A stretch of DNA of 64,000 nt from Bacteriovoracales bacterium (GTDB lineage: Bacteria; Bdellovibrionota; Bacteriovoracia; Bacteriovoracales; Bacteriovoracaceae): positions 1-64,000 of the forward strand of contig JASBRV010000080.1 of assembly GCA_030149295.1 (NCBI GenBank). The letters run 5' to 3'. Position numbers and translations under genes: made by a program. Positions within the stretch are counted from its first letter, which is position 1, and each line of letters starts with the position of its first letter. Below, piece by piece: positions 1 through 7,364 of the stretch. The notes beneath the pieces were generated by a model that was not told the DNA's origin, searched no databases, and saw only the letters and a program-made list of their open reading frames with translations.

Positions 1-111
1 AAAAATTTAAAACATTATGGTGAGTGGAAAGAATGTCTTCAATTCCTTTACCAAAAAGAAATACCCTCTCTTTTAAAGAGGGCATTGAAAGATTTAAAAC
101 CTAAAATGTAA
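1..111 (+). CDS. C-terminal end of an upstream gene, unidentified
   Basis: An open frame runs from base 1 to a TAA at 109-111 and is cut by the window start. It encodes 36 residues with alternating hydrophobic and basic residues (for example YGEWKECLQFLYQKE), which looks like a helical protein tail rather than random sequence. The frame is too short for a family call. The next gene, on the opposite strand, ends 17 bases further on, so the two are convergent. The codons include a hairpin that may be the neighbour's terminator. The remainder lies outside the window. Confidence 0.5.
   Translation, partial: KNLKHYGEWKECLQFLYQKEIPSLLKRALKDLKPKM
64..82 (-). terminator. putative intrinsic terminator of the minus-strand gene at 129-575
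   Basis: A perfect 6-bp stem (CCCTCT with AGAGGG, 7-base loop) lies 47 bases past the stop of the exported-protein gene. Read on the minus strand it is followed by a T-rich run (TATTTCTTTTT). It overlaps the end of the convergent upstream gene. Confidence 0.45.
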
Positions 112-128
112 TTCACGAACAACCCAAT

Positions 129-575
129 TTAAATGATCGAGTTACTTTCTAATGATGCGCGAAAATCACAGGTTGATTGAACATCTGTGAGTTCCTCTTT
201 ATCTGTATCAAAAGTCAAAACAACATCGCAGTGTGAGACTCTCATGACATGCTTAAGCGCAAGCTCAATATTAAGGCATAAGGCTTTATCTTCGAATTTT
301 TGCACGAACCCAAATAATCCAGAAGTTCCATTATACCGAAAGGCACATCCTTCTTTATTACCACTTGATTGGTAATTATTAGTGAAAAGAAATCTTTCTT
401 CACCATTTGTCGTCCAGTCTACAGCGAGCATAGATTTGGCATTATCGGACCAATAAGTGTTTTGAGAATTCGCGACAACGACGACTGGTTGAACTTCATT
501 TTGAATAGAAAAATTGGGAGCTGCAAAAGAGCTCATCGTAATAAGGCTTGCAATTAGGCCAGTGACTAATTTCAT
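129..575 (-). CDS. small exported protein, family not recognised
   Basis: Encodes 148 residues. The N-terminus is a clear signal peptide (short basic start, hydrophobic core, SFAA before the probable cleavage site), so the mature protein of about 130 residues should be periplasmic or secreted. Three cysteines in the mature part could form a disulphide. A very strong ribosome site (GGGGGGA, 6-7 bases before the ATG) fixes the start. The gene stands alone, convergent with the partial gene before it and tandem with the ppk2 gene upstream. I do not recognise the family; the mature sequence looks mostly beta-stranded. Confidence 0.65.
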   Translation of the reverse strand: MKLVTGLIASLITMSSFAAPNFSIQNEVQPVVVVANSQNTYWSDNAKSMLAVDWTTNGEERFLFTNNYQSSGNKEGCAFRYNGTSGLFGFVQKFEDKALCLNIELALKHVMRVSHCDVVLTFDTDKEELTDVQSTCDFRASLESNSII

Positions 576-681
576 ATATAATCCCCCCGGATTTTGTTGG
601 TTTAATGCACCGTAGCATTTTGTGGAAGAAAAAATAGATTCAGTGAAAAAGTTACAGGAGAGCTTTCACATTTTTAATAAG

Positions 682-1581
682 TTAGAGGATATTTATTCCG
701 CGTCCAATGATTTTATCATCAGCTTGAAAAAGGCCATCAAGGCTTTTTTCTTGATAGGGGATATTATCAAGAACGTAGCGTATAGCATTGAGCCTCGCTC
801 TTTTTTTGTCGTCAGAGCGAATGATAGTCCATGGGCTTTTATCGATATCAGTGTGTTTAAACATTTCTTCCTTAGCTTTAGTGTAATGCTCCCAGCGGCT
901 TAGAGAGGCTAAGTCCATGGGACTGAGTTTCCATTGCTTGAGAGGGTCATTAGTTCGAGCAATAAAACGCCGTATTTGTTCCTCCCTACTCACTGAAAAC
1001 CAAAACTTAAAAACGATAATCCCCGAGTTAATCAACATCTCTTCAAAGTCGGGAGCCTGTTGGAGAAAGAGTCGATATTCTTCCTCACTACAAAAACCCA
1101 TCACCTTTTCTACGCCCGCTCTGTTGTACCAAGAACGATCAAAAAAAACGATTTCCCCTTCACTTGGTAGGTGATCAATGTAGCGCTGAAAATACCATTG
1201 ACCTTTTTCTACTTCCGAAGGTTTTTCTAAGGCCACAACTCTTGAGCGTCTTGGGTTTAAATGCTCAGTGAAGCGTTTAATGGCACCTCCTTTTCCAGCA
1301 GCATCGCGACCTTCAAAAATGATGATCACTTTTTTTTGATGATCACGCATCCAATTATGCATTTTAATGAGTTCGACCTGAAGTTCTCTTTTTCTCTTTT
1401 CATATTCACTTCGTCCCATTTTCTCGGGGTAGGGATAATTGGGGTTGATTATTTTCTGACGCGGATGAGTTCGGACTTTTTCCAGAACATTAGGAGGAAT
1501 ATGATACTTCTGTGAGACGATCTCTTTTGGACCGGTGGCAATTTCTTGTAAGTTTTTTAATAGGTCACTGTTACTGGTCAT
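682..1581 (-). CDS. ppk2: polyphosphate kinase 2 (PPK2) family protein
   Basis: Encodes 299 residues, the length of a single-domain PPK2. These enzymes transfer phosphate between polyphosphate and nucleotides, usually making nucleoside triphosphate or diphosphate from polyphosphate. The P-loop GRDAAGKGG is at residues 91-99 and the Walker-B-like DRSWYNR at about 148-154; both are hallmarks of the family. The ATG overlaps the stop of the ytfJ-like gene in an ATGA junction, so the two are translationally coupled in one operon. The sequence does not settle whether AMP, ADP or GDP is the acceptor. A cytosolic role in energy recycling is the family expectation. Confidence 0.93.
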   Translation of the reverse strand: MTSNSDLLKNLQEIATGPKEIVSQKYHIPPNVLEKVRTHPRQKIINPNYPYPEKMGRSEYEKRKRELQVELIKMHNWMRDHQKKVIIIFEGRDAAGKGGAIKRFTEHLNPRRSRVVALEKPSEVEKGQWYFQRYIDHLPSEGEIVFFDRSWYNRAGVEKVMGFCSEEEYRLFLQQAPDFEEMLINSGIIVFKFWFSVSREEQIRRFIARTNDPLKQWKLSPMDLASLSRWEHYTKAKEEMFKHTDIDKSPWTIIRSDDKKRARLNAIRYVLDNIPYQEKSLDGLFQADDKIIGRGINIL

Positions 1582-2105
1582 TTAATCATCTCATCTATTT
1601 TTGTTAAAAGTTTAAGTTGGTCGCTTTGACTAACCTTACCTGATTGGTAAAAAATGACATTTCCTGAGGAGTCTAAAACGAGGATGACGTTGGCATCATC
1701 ATTAACACCCCAGCTCTTAACTCCAGCTTTGTTAAAGTCTTTTAAATAGAGAGTATCAGGGTATTTCTTTTGCTTTTTCTTTAAGGCTGCCTCAATGGCA
1801 AAATTGGGCAGCCAAGTTGCCGCCATATTGATAATCGCTAAATACTGAACTTTATTGAGTGGATAGTTTCTTTTTAAAAATGCCTCTGAGATTTCTTCAT
1901 TTACATCTTTTTCGTCTGGGTCTACGTAGTATATTATTGTTATTTTTTTTTCTTTTAAGCTTTGATCTAAGGACCAAGGTTTTCCATCTAGTTGACCACC
2001 ATTTTTTCCAGACAGCACAAGATTATTGAGTTTTTCCCCAAGGGGAACCATGGAAAATGAACAAAGGGTAAAAAGGAAAAGAGTTGTGTTGATTAATAGT
2101 TTCAT
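1578..2105 (-). CDS. YtfJ-like exported thioredoxin-fold protein
   Basis: Encodes 175 residues with an N-terminal signal peptide (MKLLINTTLFLFTLCSFS). The remainder matches the YtfJ family pattern: a thioredoxin-like fold with a YYVDPDEKDVNE segment where a redox active site would sit but without a CxxC, then an NMAATWLPNF segment and a C-terminal strand VILVLDSSGNVIFY. YtfJ proteins are periplasmic and of unknown function. The gene is first in a two-gene operon and overlaps ppk2 by four bases. Pairing with a polyphosphate enzyme is not a known association, so it may only reflect co-expression. Confidence 0.75.
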   Translation of the reverse strand: MKLLINTTLFLFTLCSFSMVPLGEKLNNLVLSGKNGGQLDGKPWSLDQSLKEKKITIIYYVDPDEKDVNEEISEAFLKRNYPLNKVQYLAIINMAATWLPNFAIEAALKKKQKKYPDTLYLKDFNKAGVKSWGVNDDANVILVLDSSGNVIFYQSGKVSQSDQLKLLTKIDEMIK

Positions 2106-2169
2106 GAATATCCTTACTTTTCCTATTTTAACGATAAATGGTCCTAGGGGAAATGATATCGCTTAGGTT

Positions 2170-2198
2170 TAGACAAAGTTCAAAGCTCCCCCTAAAAT
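2170..2198 (+). promoter_or_regulatory. sigma70-type promoter placing the transcript start at the ATG
   Basis: TAGACA (2170-2175), a 17-base spacer and TAAAAT (2193-2198) match the housekeeping consensus at 5/6 positions each. The -10 box ends only 7 bases before the ATG at 2206, and the intervening TGAGCTT offers only a bare GAG as ribosome site. The transcript is therefore probably leaderless or nearly so. Confidence 0.55.
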
Positions 2199-2205
2199 TG
2201 AGCTT

Positions 2206-2487
2206 ATGAATAAAGAGGATCTGGTCAATCTATTGAAAGAGGAAGCAAATAAGGCCGTGGCCATCATTCGCCTTGAGGAAGCCTCTCGAAATGAGGTCGG
2301 TAAGGTCTCGGATTTTTTACGCTCTGCTTATGAGGTTCAGTTTAATTATATTCGCCATCATGACACGGCGGGAATTACATTCTATCTCACTCAGAAAATG
2401 CCTCATCTAAAAGAAATTTTTTCCAATGAGTATCCCGATGGAGAATGGAGCCACCATGATGGATGTGATCTTTTTATCCTCAAGTGA
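2206..2487 (+). CDS. small protein at the head of the glycosyltransferase/ligase cassette
   Basis: Encodes 93 residues and I recognise no family. The first half is predicted helical and charged (MNKEDLVNLLKEEANKA); the second half has histidines (YIRHHDTAG) and ends in a WSHHDGCDLFILK tail. There is no signal peptide or membrane segment. The 3' end overlaps the glycosyltransferase start by about 30 bases, so translation is likely coupled. Possible roles are an accessory or substrate-binding subunit of the following enzymes, or a modified substrate; nothing in the sequence decides. It has its own strong promoter immediately upstream. Confidence 0.6.
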   Translation: MNKEDLVNLLKEEANKAVAIIRLEEASRNEVGKVSDFLRSAYEVQFNYIRHHDTAGITFYLTQKMPHLKEIFSNEYPDGEWSHHDGCDLFILK

Positions 2488-4069
2488 GCCTAATAGACAG
2501 GCCAATTATGAAAGGGCCTGCTCTGTATTTAAAAAGACTCTTAAGCATGTCCAGGGTCAAGACTCTTTGTTATCGGGATTTAAGGAAGCAGCGAGATTAA
2601 GTTCAACACCTCTCTTTGTGCTTATTGATGGAGATAATATCGTCTACGATCACGCTCCTGAAGTTTTAAGCCAGGTTGATAAGCCGTCCGTATTCCAAGC
2701 AGAAAATTACCTTGGCATGAGCTATGGCCATGGTGGAATAAAAGTTCTCTCAAAAGAACAAAACTGGCAAGATTTCGAGGAACTTGCCCTTGATGTTAGC
2801 TACCATTTAAATTTAAGTCCTCAAACAGACTGTCTCAGCTATCATGAATTTGAACGTTATCCAATGACTCATTTTAAGACGGTCTTTAAAGAACTTCTTA
2901 AATTGCATTTAAAAAGAGGGCAACATCAAAGAATCGAAGACCTCCTCAATCATTGGTTAAGGGACCCACGAAACGTAAAAATTTTTGAAGAAGTAAAAGA
3001 TTATCTTAATCGTGCGAAATTTAATTCTCTTCACATCAATCAAGTGAACCAATATGTAAATGACTACTATCCCAAGACTTTTAAATTATGCTTAACGGCG
3101 ATCTTAGGAGACGATCTTAAGTGGCTAGAGGGCTTTGGGGGAGTTATAGATCATTTTGATGATGCTTTTATTTTGGATACGGGCTCAAAAGATGGTTCTT
3201 GGGCGAAATTGAAGAAGTTAAATGCAGGATATCCTCAATTGCATATCAGGAGAAAAAGATTTTGGAAGAAAGATTTTTCGCGTTTTAGAAATGCCTGTCA
3301 TGATTGGGCCTTATCACAGATCAAAGACGACCGTACTCTCTTTGCAGTGGTGGATATGGATGAGCGCTTAGTAAATTTTAGGAAAGAGAATTTGATCAAG
3401 GAAGTCTTGTTTTCCCGAAATCCTGGTGCCCGTTTTGATGTGACGAGAGAAGAGTGGCATGGAGCCTATTCTAATATTCCTAGGGTATTTTACCATAAAG
3501 ATGGAAACTGGGATGGGCCCATCCATGAAACTTTTTGGTACAAGTCAGAGATCTATAACTCTCTTAATCCCATAGAATCTTTAAGACTCAAACATTTAAA
3601 GTCAGAAGATGAACGTTTAAAGGAAAAAGGCAAGAGAGATTTAAAAATTCTTCGCCGTTGTGTTCATGATAATCCCAAACGGTATCTTTACTTTATTTTC
3701 GAGAGCCTAGATAAGATGGGAAAGTGGCAAGAAATTATTGATGAATTTTTACAACATGAAAACTTTATTTTAAATGAACTGGACCCTCATTACCAATTAT
3801 TGATTCATAAGTATGTGATTAATTCTTATTCTCTTCTTAAGGAGAAATGTCCGAAGCGTTTAATTGTATTTATGAGAGAGCAAAAATATCGTTCGGTTTA
3901 TTATCAGTTGATTAAAGCTTTGATGGAGTTTGAAGAAAATAAAAAGATTTGTCATGAGCTCTATGAGGAAATGATTACTTTCTCCCTCCACTCAGAGGAG
4001 CCGATATATTTAAAAGAAGCCTTTGACAAAAAAGAACTCGAGAGAGTTGAAAGAAACCTCTATAATTAG
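2456..4069 (+). CDS. two-domain glycosyltransferase-like protein
   Basis: The frame opens at 2426, but TGGAG at 2446-2450 points to the tandem ATGs at 2456/2459, giving about 537 residues. The first ~110 residues (MDVIFLSSSEPN, LFVLIDGDNIV with DGD near 58-60, YGHGGIKVL) resemble a short GT-A-like domain I associate with phage and marine-bacterial glycosyltransferases. The middle part is GT2-like: LCLTAILGDDLKWLEGF, an ILDTGSKDGSW segment and VVDMDE near 300, the metal-binding DxD. The C-terminal ~170 residues look like helical repeats. It should transfer sugar to a cytosolic or membrane acceptor. The gap to the ligase gene is 3 bases. Confidence 0.72.
   Translation: MMDVIFLSSSEPNRQANYERACSVFKKTLKHVQGQDSLLSGFKEAARLSSTPLFVLIDGDNIVYDHAPEVLSQVDKPSVFQAENYLGMSYGHGGIKVLSKEQNWQDFEELALDVSYHLNLSPQTDCLSYHEFERYPMTHFKTVFKELLKLHLKRGQHQRIEDLLNHWLRDPRNVKIFEEVKDYLNRAKFNSLHINQVNQYVNDYYPKTFKLCLTAILGDDLKWLEGFGGVIDHFDDAFILDTGSKDGSWAKLKKLNAGYPQLHIRRKRFWKKDFSRFRNACHDWALSQIKDDRTLFAVVDMDERLVNFRKENLIKEVLFSRNPGARFDVTREEWHGAYSNIPRVFYHKDGNWDGPIHETFWYKSEIYNSLNPIESLRLKHLKSEDERLKEKGKRDLKILRRCVHDNPKRYLYFIFESLDKMGKWQEIIDEFLQHENFILNELDPHYQLLIHKYVINSYSLLKEKCPKRLIVFMREQKYRSVYYQLIKALMEFEENKKICHELYEEMITFSLHSEEPIYLKEAFDKKELERVERNLYN
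4038..4066 (+). promoter_or_regulatory. internal promoter for the ligase-like gene
   Basis: TCGAGA (4 of 6 matches to -35), a 17-base spacer and a perfect TATAAT (4061-4066) lie across the end of the glycosyltransferase gene. Six bases separate the -10 box from the ATG at 4073, and there is no Shine-Dalgarno sequence. The ligase can probably be transcribed separately as a leaderless message. Confidence 0.5.
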
Positions 4070-4072
4070 CAT

Positions 4073-5500
4073 ATGGACTTGATTCTAGGTTGCGTCATCA
4101 AAGACGGTCATTCACTAAAAGATCTTCCTTGGGATTCAATGATCCAGAGTTTTTCTTTGCAAAAGCAGAGGGAATTATCATTTTTAAAGATCTCACATGG
4201 ATGTTTGTGCTCTAACTTTCCTCTAACCAAATTACCTCATTCTTTAGGGATAAAAGGGAGAAACTTTTTAGAAATTGAATTAAAGGGAGAGCTAATCCAA
4301 ATACGAAATGACTTTTTTGGGATGCGCTCGCTATTTTACTGTGAATCACAAGTTGCTTATTATTTTTGCTCAGAGATAGAGCCTTTACTTGTGGCCTTAA
4401 TGGCAGAAGGCCATGAACTCTCTCTTCATCAAGGTTGTGTCGAGCACTATTTGAATTATGGCGTTTCTTCCTCTGGGGAAACCTTTATTCAAGGAGTGAA
4501 GTTACTTCGGCCAGGTCATCTTCTTTCCATAAGCTCTACTCATATAAAGAATGAGAAGCAACAAAAGGCCAAAAACTTAGAACTCGCATCCATTTCGCAG
4601 AATGAAATTTTAGAGAAAGTGAATCAGCGCTTATCTGATTCCATTCAAGATTGGATTGAAAAATACCAGATAAAGGCAGCAAACTTAAGTGGAGGTGCTG
4701 ACACTCGATTGATCTTGGCTCATTTGACACAGGAGCAAAGAGAGAGCTTTCAATTTATTACGGATAAGAGTCCCACCTTAGAGGAAGATAATGACAAAGA
4801 TGTTTTAATCGCCAAAAGGCTTGCGGAAAAATTTCACTTGCAACATGAGATAAGATCCCACGAAATTAAGGAAATTGATCAGGATGCTGTCTTCTATCGA
4901 ACTGAGCCTGTCACCATTCCTAAGTTGAGTGGCAATCATGGGGGAGAGATTCTTGGGGCAGATGTGTTTGGAGCGATGGCGTTTTTAAAACCTCAGTGGA
5001 AAGACTCTTTTAACGAGAACTATAATTTTCTCGTCTCTCAAATGTTTCATCCCTTCTTCTCAGATATCTATAATGGTGGGGTTTATAATCATTGGACTAT
5101 GCCTTTTCGCTTTCATGCCAGAAAGTGCGCTCCCTTTTGGGATCAAGGGATTCTTTTTCTGCTATCTCTACTTAAAGAGGATCAGCTTAGTCATTATAGT
5201 TTTTATGCCCAGGTTTATCGGAAGTACTTTTCATCATTTACGAAAGACTCTTTCTTTAGTCCTCTTGCGATCCATCACTCAGACTTTGAACTCATGGAGA
5301 AAGGAGAAAATCAAAAAACTTCAATACCAAAGAAAAGTCCTCTTGATCTTCTTAAGGATGAACGAGAGCTGTTGAAGAAAAATGGTCTTTACCAATATGA
5401 AGAGCTACTGAGCTTAGGAAAAGATCATCCTCGTCTTATGCGTTGTCTGAAGGTGAATCGTTTTTTTGATTTCTTTATCAAAGAAAGAAAGTGGTCCTAA
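4073..5500 (+). CDS. asparagine-synthase-like ATP-dependent ligase without the glutaminase cysteine
   Basis: Encodes 475 residues. The PP-loop SGGADTR at about 206-212 is the ATP-pyrophosphatase motif of AsnB-type enzymes. Upstream, FGMRSLFY, SEIEPLLVAL and a YLNYGVSSSGET...GVKLLRPGHLL stretch match the end of the AsnB N-terminal domain. The protein starts MDLILG, so the catalytic Cys2 (MCGI in AsnB) is absent and glutamine hydrolysis is unlikely. Beta-lactam synthetase and lasso-peptide cyclase share this trait; AsnB relatives in polysaccharide clusters amidate sugars. The C-terminal third is divergent. Amide-bond formation on an unknown acid is the best guess, and next to a glycosyltransferase a glycan or glycopeptide substrate is plausible. 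Confidence 0.75.
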   Translation: MDLILGCVIKDGHSLKDLPWDSMIQSFSLQKQRELSFLKISHGCLCSNFPLTKLPHSLGIKGRNFLEIELKGELIQIRNDFFGMRSLFYCESQVAYYFCSEIEPLLVALMAEGHELSLHQGCVEHYLNYGVSSSGETFIQGVKLLRPGHLLSISSTHIKNEKQQKAKNLELASISQNEILEKVNQRLSDSIQDWIEKYQIKAANLSGGADTRLILAHLTQEQRESFQFITDKSPTLEEDNDKDVLIAKRLAEKFHLQHEIRSHEIKEIDQDAVFYRTEPVTIPKLSGNHGGEILGADVFGAMAFLKPQWKDSFNENYNFLVSQMFHPFFSDIYNGGVYNHWTMPFRFHARKCAPFWDQGILFLLSLLKEDQLSHYSFYAQVYRKYFSSFTKDSFFSPLAIHHSDFELMEKGENQKTSIPKKSPLDLLKDERELLKKNGLYQYEELLSLGKDHPRLMRCLKVNRFFDFFIKERKWS

Positions 5501-5505
5501 TTGCT

Positions 5506-6468
5506 TTAGCGAAAGTTTCTTTCAAAAAGCCATGCACTGTAGATCTCAAGATCCTCTATTGGACGTGCTTCGCATTCAGTTTGATCTCTAAGTTCACAGA
5601 GGGCATCGCCAAAGGCCGCAATATCCTCACAAAGACTGTTGAATGTTGTTGAAAGATCGTTGAGATTGCCAGTGTTGGTCCCAGTAAAGGTAAGGTTTAG
5701 GATAAGGTCAATGAAATTATTGAAGAGGACGATACCCTGACAGAGGCGTGCTTTATTTTCTGCTGCAGTCCCAGAGGAAATGTCATCAGCCCCAGTATAG
5801 GGTGTATTGGTCGAGTTGCATGAGCCTGAAGTCGCCGCTCCATCGTTTAAAGCATCATTGACTAAAATGAAGTTAGGTCCTCCTGTGTCGTAGGTGAAAA
5901 GGCAATTATTACCTTCAGGATTATCTCCTACACCTTTAACACCTGCAGAACTTGCGTTTCCGTAGAAGGAGAGCCATCTCCCAAAGTTAACAAGAACCAT
6001 GTAGAGAGCCTGAACGTTAATACCGCCGGCTTCTTTAGCTCCAAAGACAGAGATTCTCGCAAAGCTAGAGGAATTTGAAATATCTCCAGCATAGAGGAGA
6101 GTGTCGATGGCCTGTTGAAGTTTGACGAAGTCTTCATCGGTCGCAGAAGTCATAAGAGGAGAAGTACTAAAGGCCGCAAGAGAGCTAAAAAATCCACTTG
6201 CGGTGGCGTTAAGATTAGTGAGGTCATTGGCAAAGAAAGCAGTGGTTGTGTAGTTGGCTTCGCAGGCATAAGTAGAAGCATAGGCTTTAAGGTAGTTGGC
6301 ATTATTGGATTGAAAGCCAACACCATCAAGAACGGAGCGAGCGCCCGTGCAATCTCTTCCTGTTAAAAGAAAGTTAGCTTCGTCGACGGCATTTTTTACA
6401 TCACTACTTTCAGAGCCGCATGAGCCAAGACACAGAAGAATAAGAATAGTGAACAAGCTTCTTATCAT
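5506..6468 (-). CDS. predicted lipoprotein, Cys-containing, unknown function
   Basis: Encodes 320 residues. The signal sequence ends in a good lipobox (CLGSC), so the mature protein starts at Cys and should be lipid-anchored. The next ~80 residues are helical with repeat-like spacing (DEANFLLTGRDCTGARSVLDG), then low-complexity Ser/Thr/Asn-rich stretches and several paired cysteines towards the C-terminus. No catalytic motif is visible. The gene converges on the ligase-like gene with a 5-base gap. The ATG lies 6 bases from a -10-like box and has no Shine-Dalgarno sequence. It looks like a lineage-specific envelope protein; I cannot name a family. Confidence 0.7.
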   Translation of the reverse strand: MIRSLFTILILLCLGSCGSESSDVKNAVDEANFLLTGRDCTGARSVLDGVGFQSNNANYLKAYASTYACEANYTTTAFFANDLTNLNATASGFFSSLAAFSTSPLMTSATDEDFVKLQQAIDTLLYAGDISNSSSFARISVFGAKEAGGINVQALYMVLVNFGRWLSFYGNASSAGVKGVGDNPEGNNCLFTYDTGGPNFILVNDALNDGAATSGSCNSTNTPYTGADDISSGTAAENKARLCQGIVLFNNFIDLILNLTFTGTNTGNLNDLSTTFNSLCEDIAAFGDALCELRDQTECEARPIEDLEIYSAWLFERNFR

Positions 6469-6474
6469 AGAAAA

Positions 6475-6503
6475 ATTTTATCAAGAATTTCTATTCGTCT
6501 CTA
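6475..6503 (-). promoter_or_regulatory. promoter of the lipoprotein gene, start codon near the transcript start
   Basis: On the minus strand, TAGAGA (4 of 6 to -35), a 17-base spacer and an extended -10 (TGATAAAAT) end 6 bases before the ATG at 6468. There is no ribosome-binding sequence in between. Confidence 0.45.
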
Positions 6504-6512
6504 TGAGGTCAC

Positions 6513-7259
6513 TTAATACCGGTAGTTGAGTCCCGCGGTCAGGCTTCTGTCGTCATTTTCAATACCTGGAGGAGGCGCGGTATCGCGATTAAATTGGTAT
6601 TGAATCGTTTGACTAAAGCGCTCGGAAAAGGTGGACTCTAGTCCTAGCGAGGCGCGGAAACGGTAGTCGTTAAAATTTTCCATATTGGGTTGGTAATAGA
6701 GGGTAGAAGAAACTTCGAAGTCTTTTCCCTGGTAAAGGTAACTTAGGTAAGTATTCATTCGAGGGTTTTTTTGATCAAAGGTGTCTTCTAATTCCTCTCT
6801 TTCATAGAAAGCACCAATTCCAAAATTGATTCGATGGGTAGTCTTCTCTAGGAGTTGGAGGCGGGCTCCAGTACCAAAAAGTAACCTGAGTTTTAAGTCT
6901 TGAAACTTATTAAACTCAGTTTGTTGAAAGCTTTCCCAGCCTAACCAGTCGTTAAGGAGTCGAGTGTAGCGAAAATGAAGATTACCTTCTTGGGTATCTT
7001 TGTTGCCGAAACTTTCGCCATAACGGTAGTTAGATAAGAAGATATATTGGTTTTTATCCTTTTGGTAGAGATTAAGTGTTTGTCCTCCTATTAAGGTTTT
7101 ATCTACGTTTCCTGACTGATCAAGGAGGGAGAAGCCCACAGAGCCAATAAGACCATTTTTGTGAGTCTGGGTTTGCCTCAAGGACTCAATATTGAGAAAG
7201 GCAAAGGCAGAAAAGGAAAGGAGAAAAAGACTAAAAATCCAAAAGAATCGATATCTCAT
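6513..7259 (-). CDS. DUF481-type outer-membrane beta-barrel protein
   Basis: Encodes 248 residues with a signal peptide ending FSAFA. After about residue 35 the sequence alternates polar and hydrophobic residues in strand-length units rich in Tyr and Phe (NQYIFLSNYRYGES, NLHFRYTRLLNDWLGWESF, LLFGTGARLQLLE) and ends in an aromatic residue (NYRY), the C-terminal signature of barrels. The NDWLGWESFQQTEFN and LLFGTGARLQLL segments match DUF481 proteins, of unknown function. It lies 44 bases upstream of the lipoprotein gene on the same strand, so the two may be co-transcribed. Confidence 0.75.
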   Translation of the reverse strand: MRYRFFWIFSLFLLSFSAFAFLNIESLRQTQTHKNGLIGSVGFSLLDQSGNVDKTLIGGQTLNLYQKDKNQYIFLSNYRYGESFGNKDTQEGNLHFRYTRLLNDWLGWESFQQTEFNKFQDLKLRLLFGTGARLQLLEKTTHRINFGIGAFYEREELEDTFDQKNPRMNTYLSYLYQGKDFEVSSTLYYQPNMENFNDYRFRASLGLESTFSERFSQTIQYQFNRDTAPPPGIENDDRSLTAGLNYRY

Positions 7260-7306
7260 ATCTTAACCATGACAAAAGAATAGGAAGACGTAAAGATCTG
7301 ATTTTA

Positions 7307-7336
7307 TTGACAAAAAAAAGACAGAATTCCTCAATT
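7307..7336 (+). promoter_or_regulatory. likely promoter of the 702-residue lipoprotein gene
   Basis: A perfect TTGACA (7307-7312) is followed after about 18 bases by a poor -10 candidate (TCAATT). The gene also has an AAGG ribosome site, so unlike its neighbours it would have a normal leader of about 20-30 bases. The weak -10 lowers certainty. Confidence 0.35.
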
Positions 7337-7364
7337 TCCCATAAGGCTAACCGATAAGGTAAGC

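Noticed and set aside
622-903. ORF of 93 codons on the plus strand
   Set aside because: It is the shadow of ppk2 on the opposite strand, with no ribosome site and no plausible protein pattern; the PPK2 motifs in the other frame are decisive.
4073-5500. Call as a true asparagine synthetase B
   Set aside because: The glutaminase Cys2 is absent, the N-terminal domain is degraded and the C-terminal third is divergent, so a housekeeping asnB label would be misleading.
5480-5505. Hairpin-like TTTCTTT-ATC-AAAGAAA at the end of the ligase gene
   Set aside because: It has no T-run on the 3' side on either strand, so it is not a convincing terminator.
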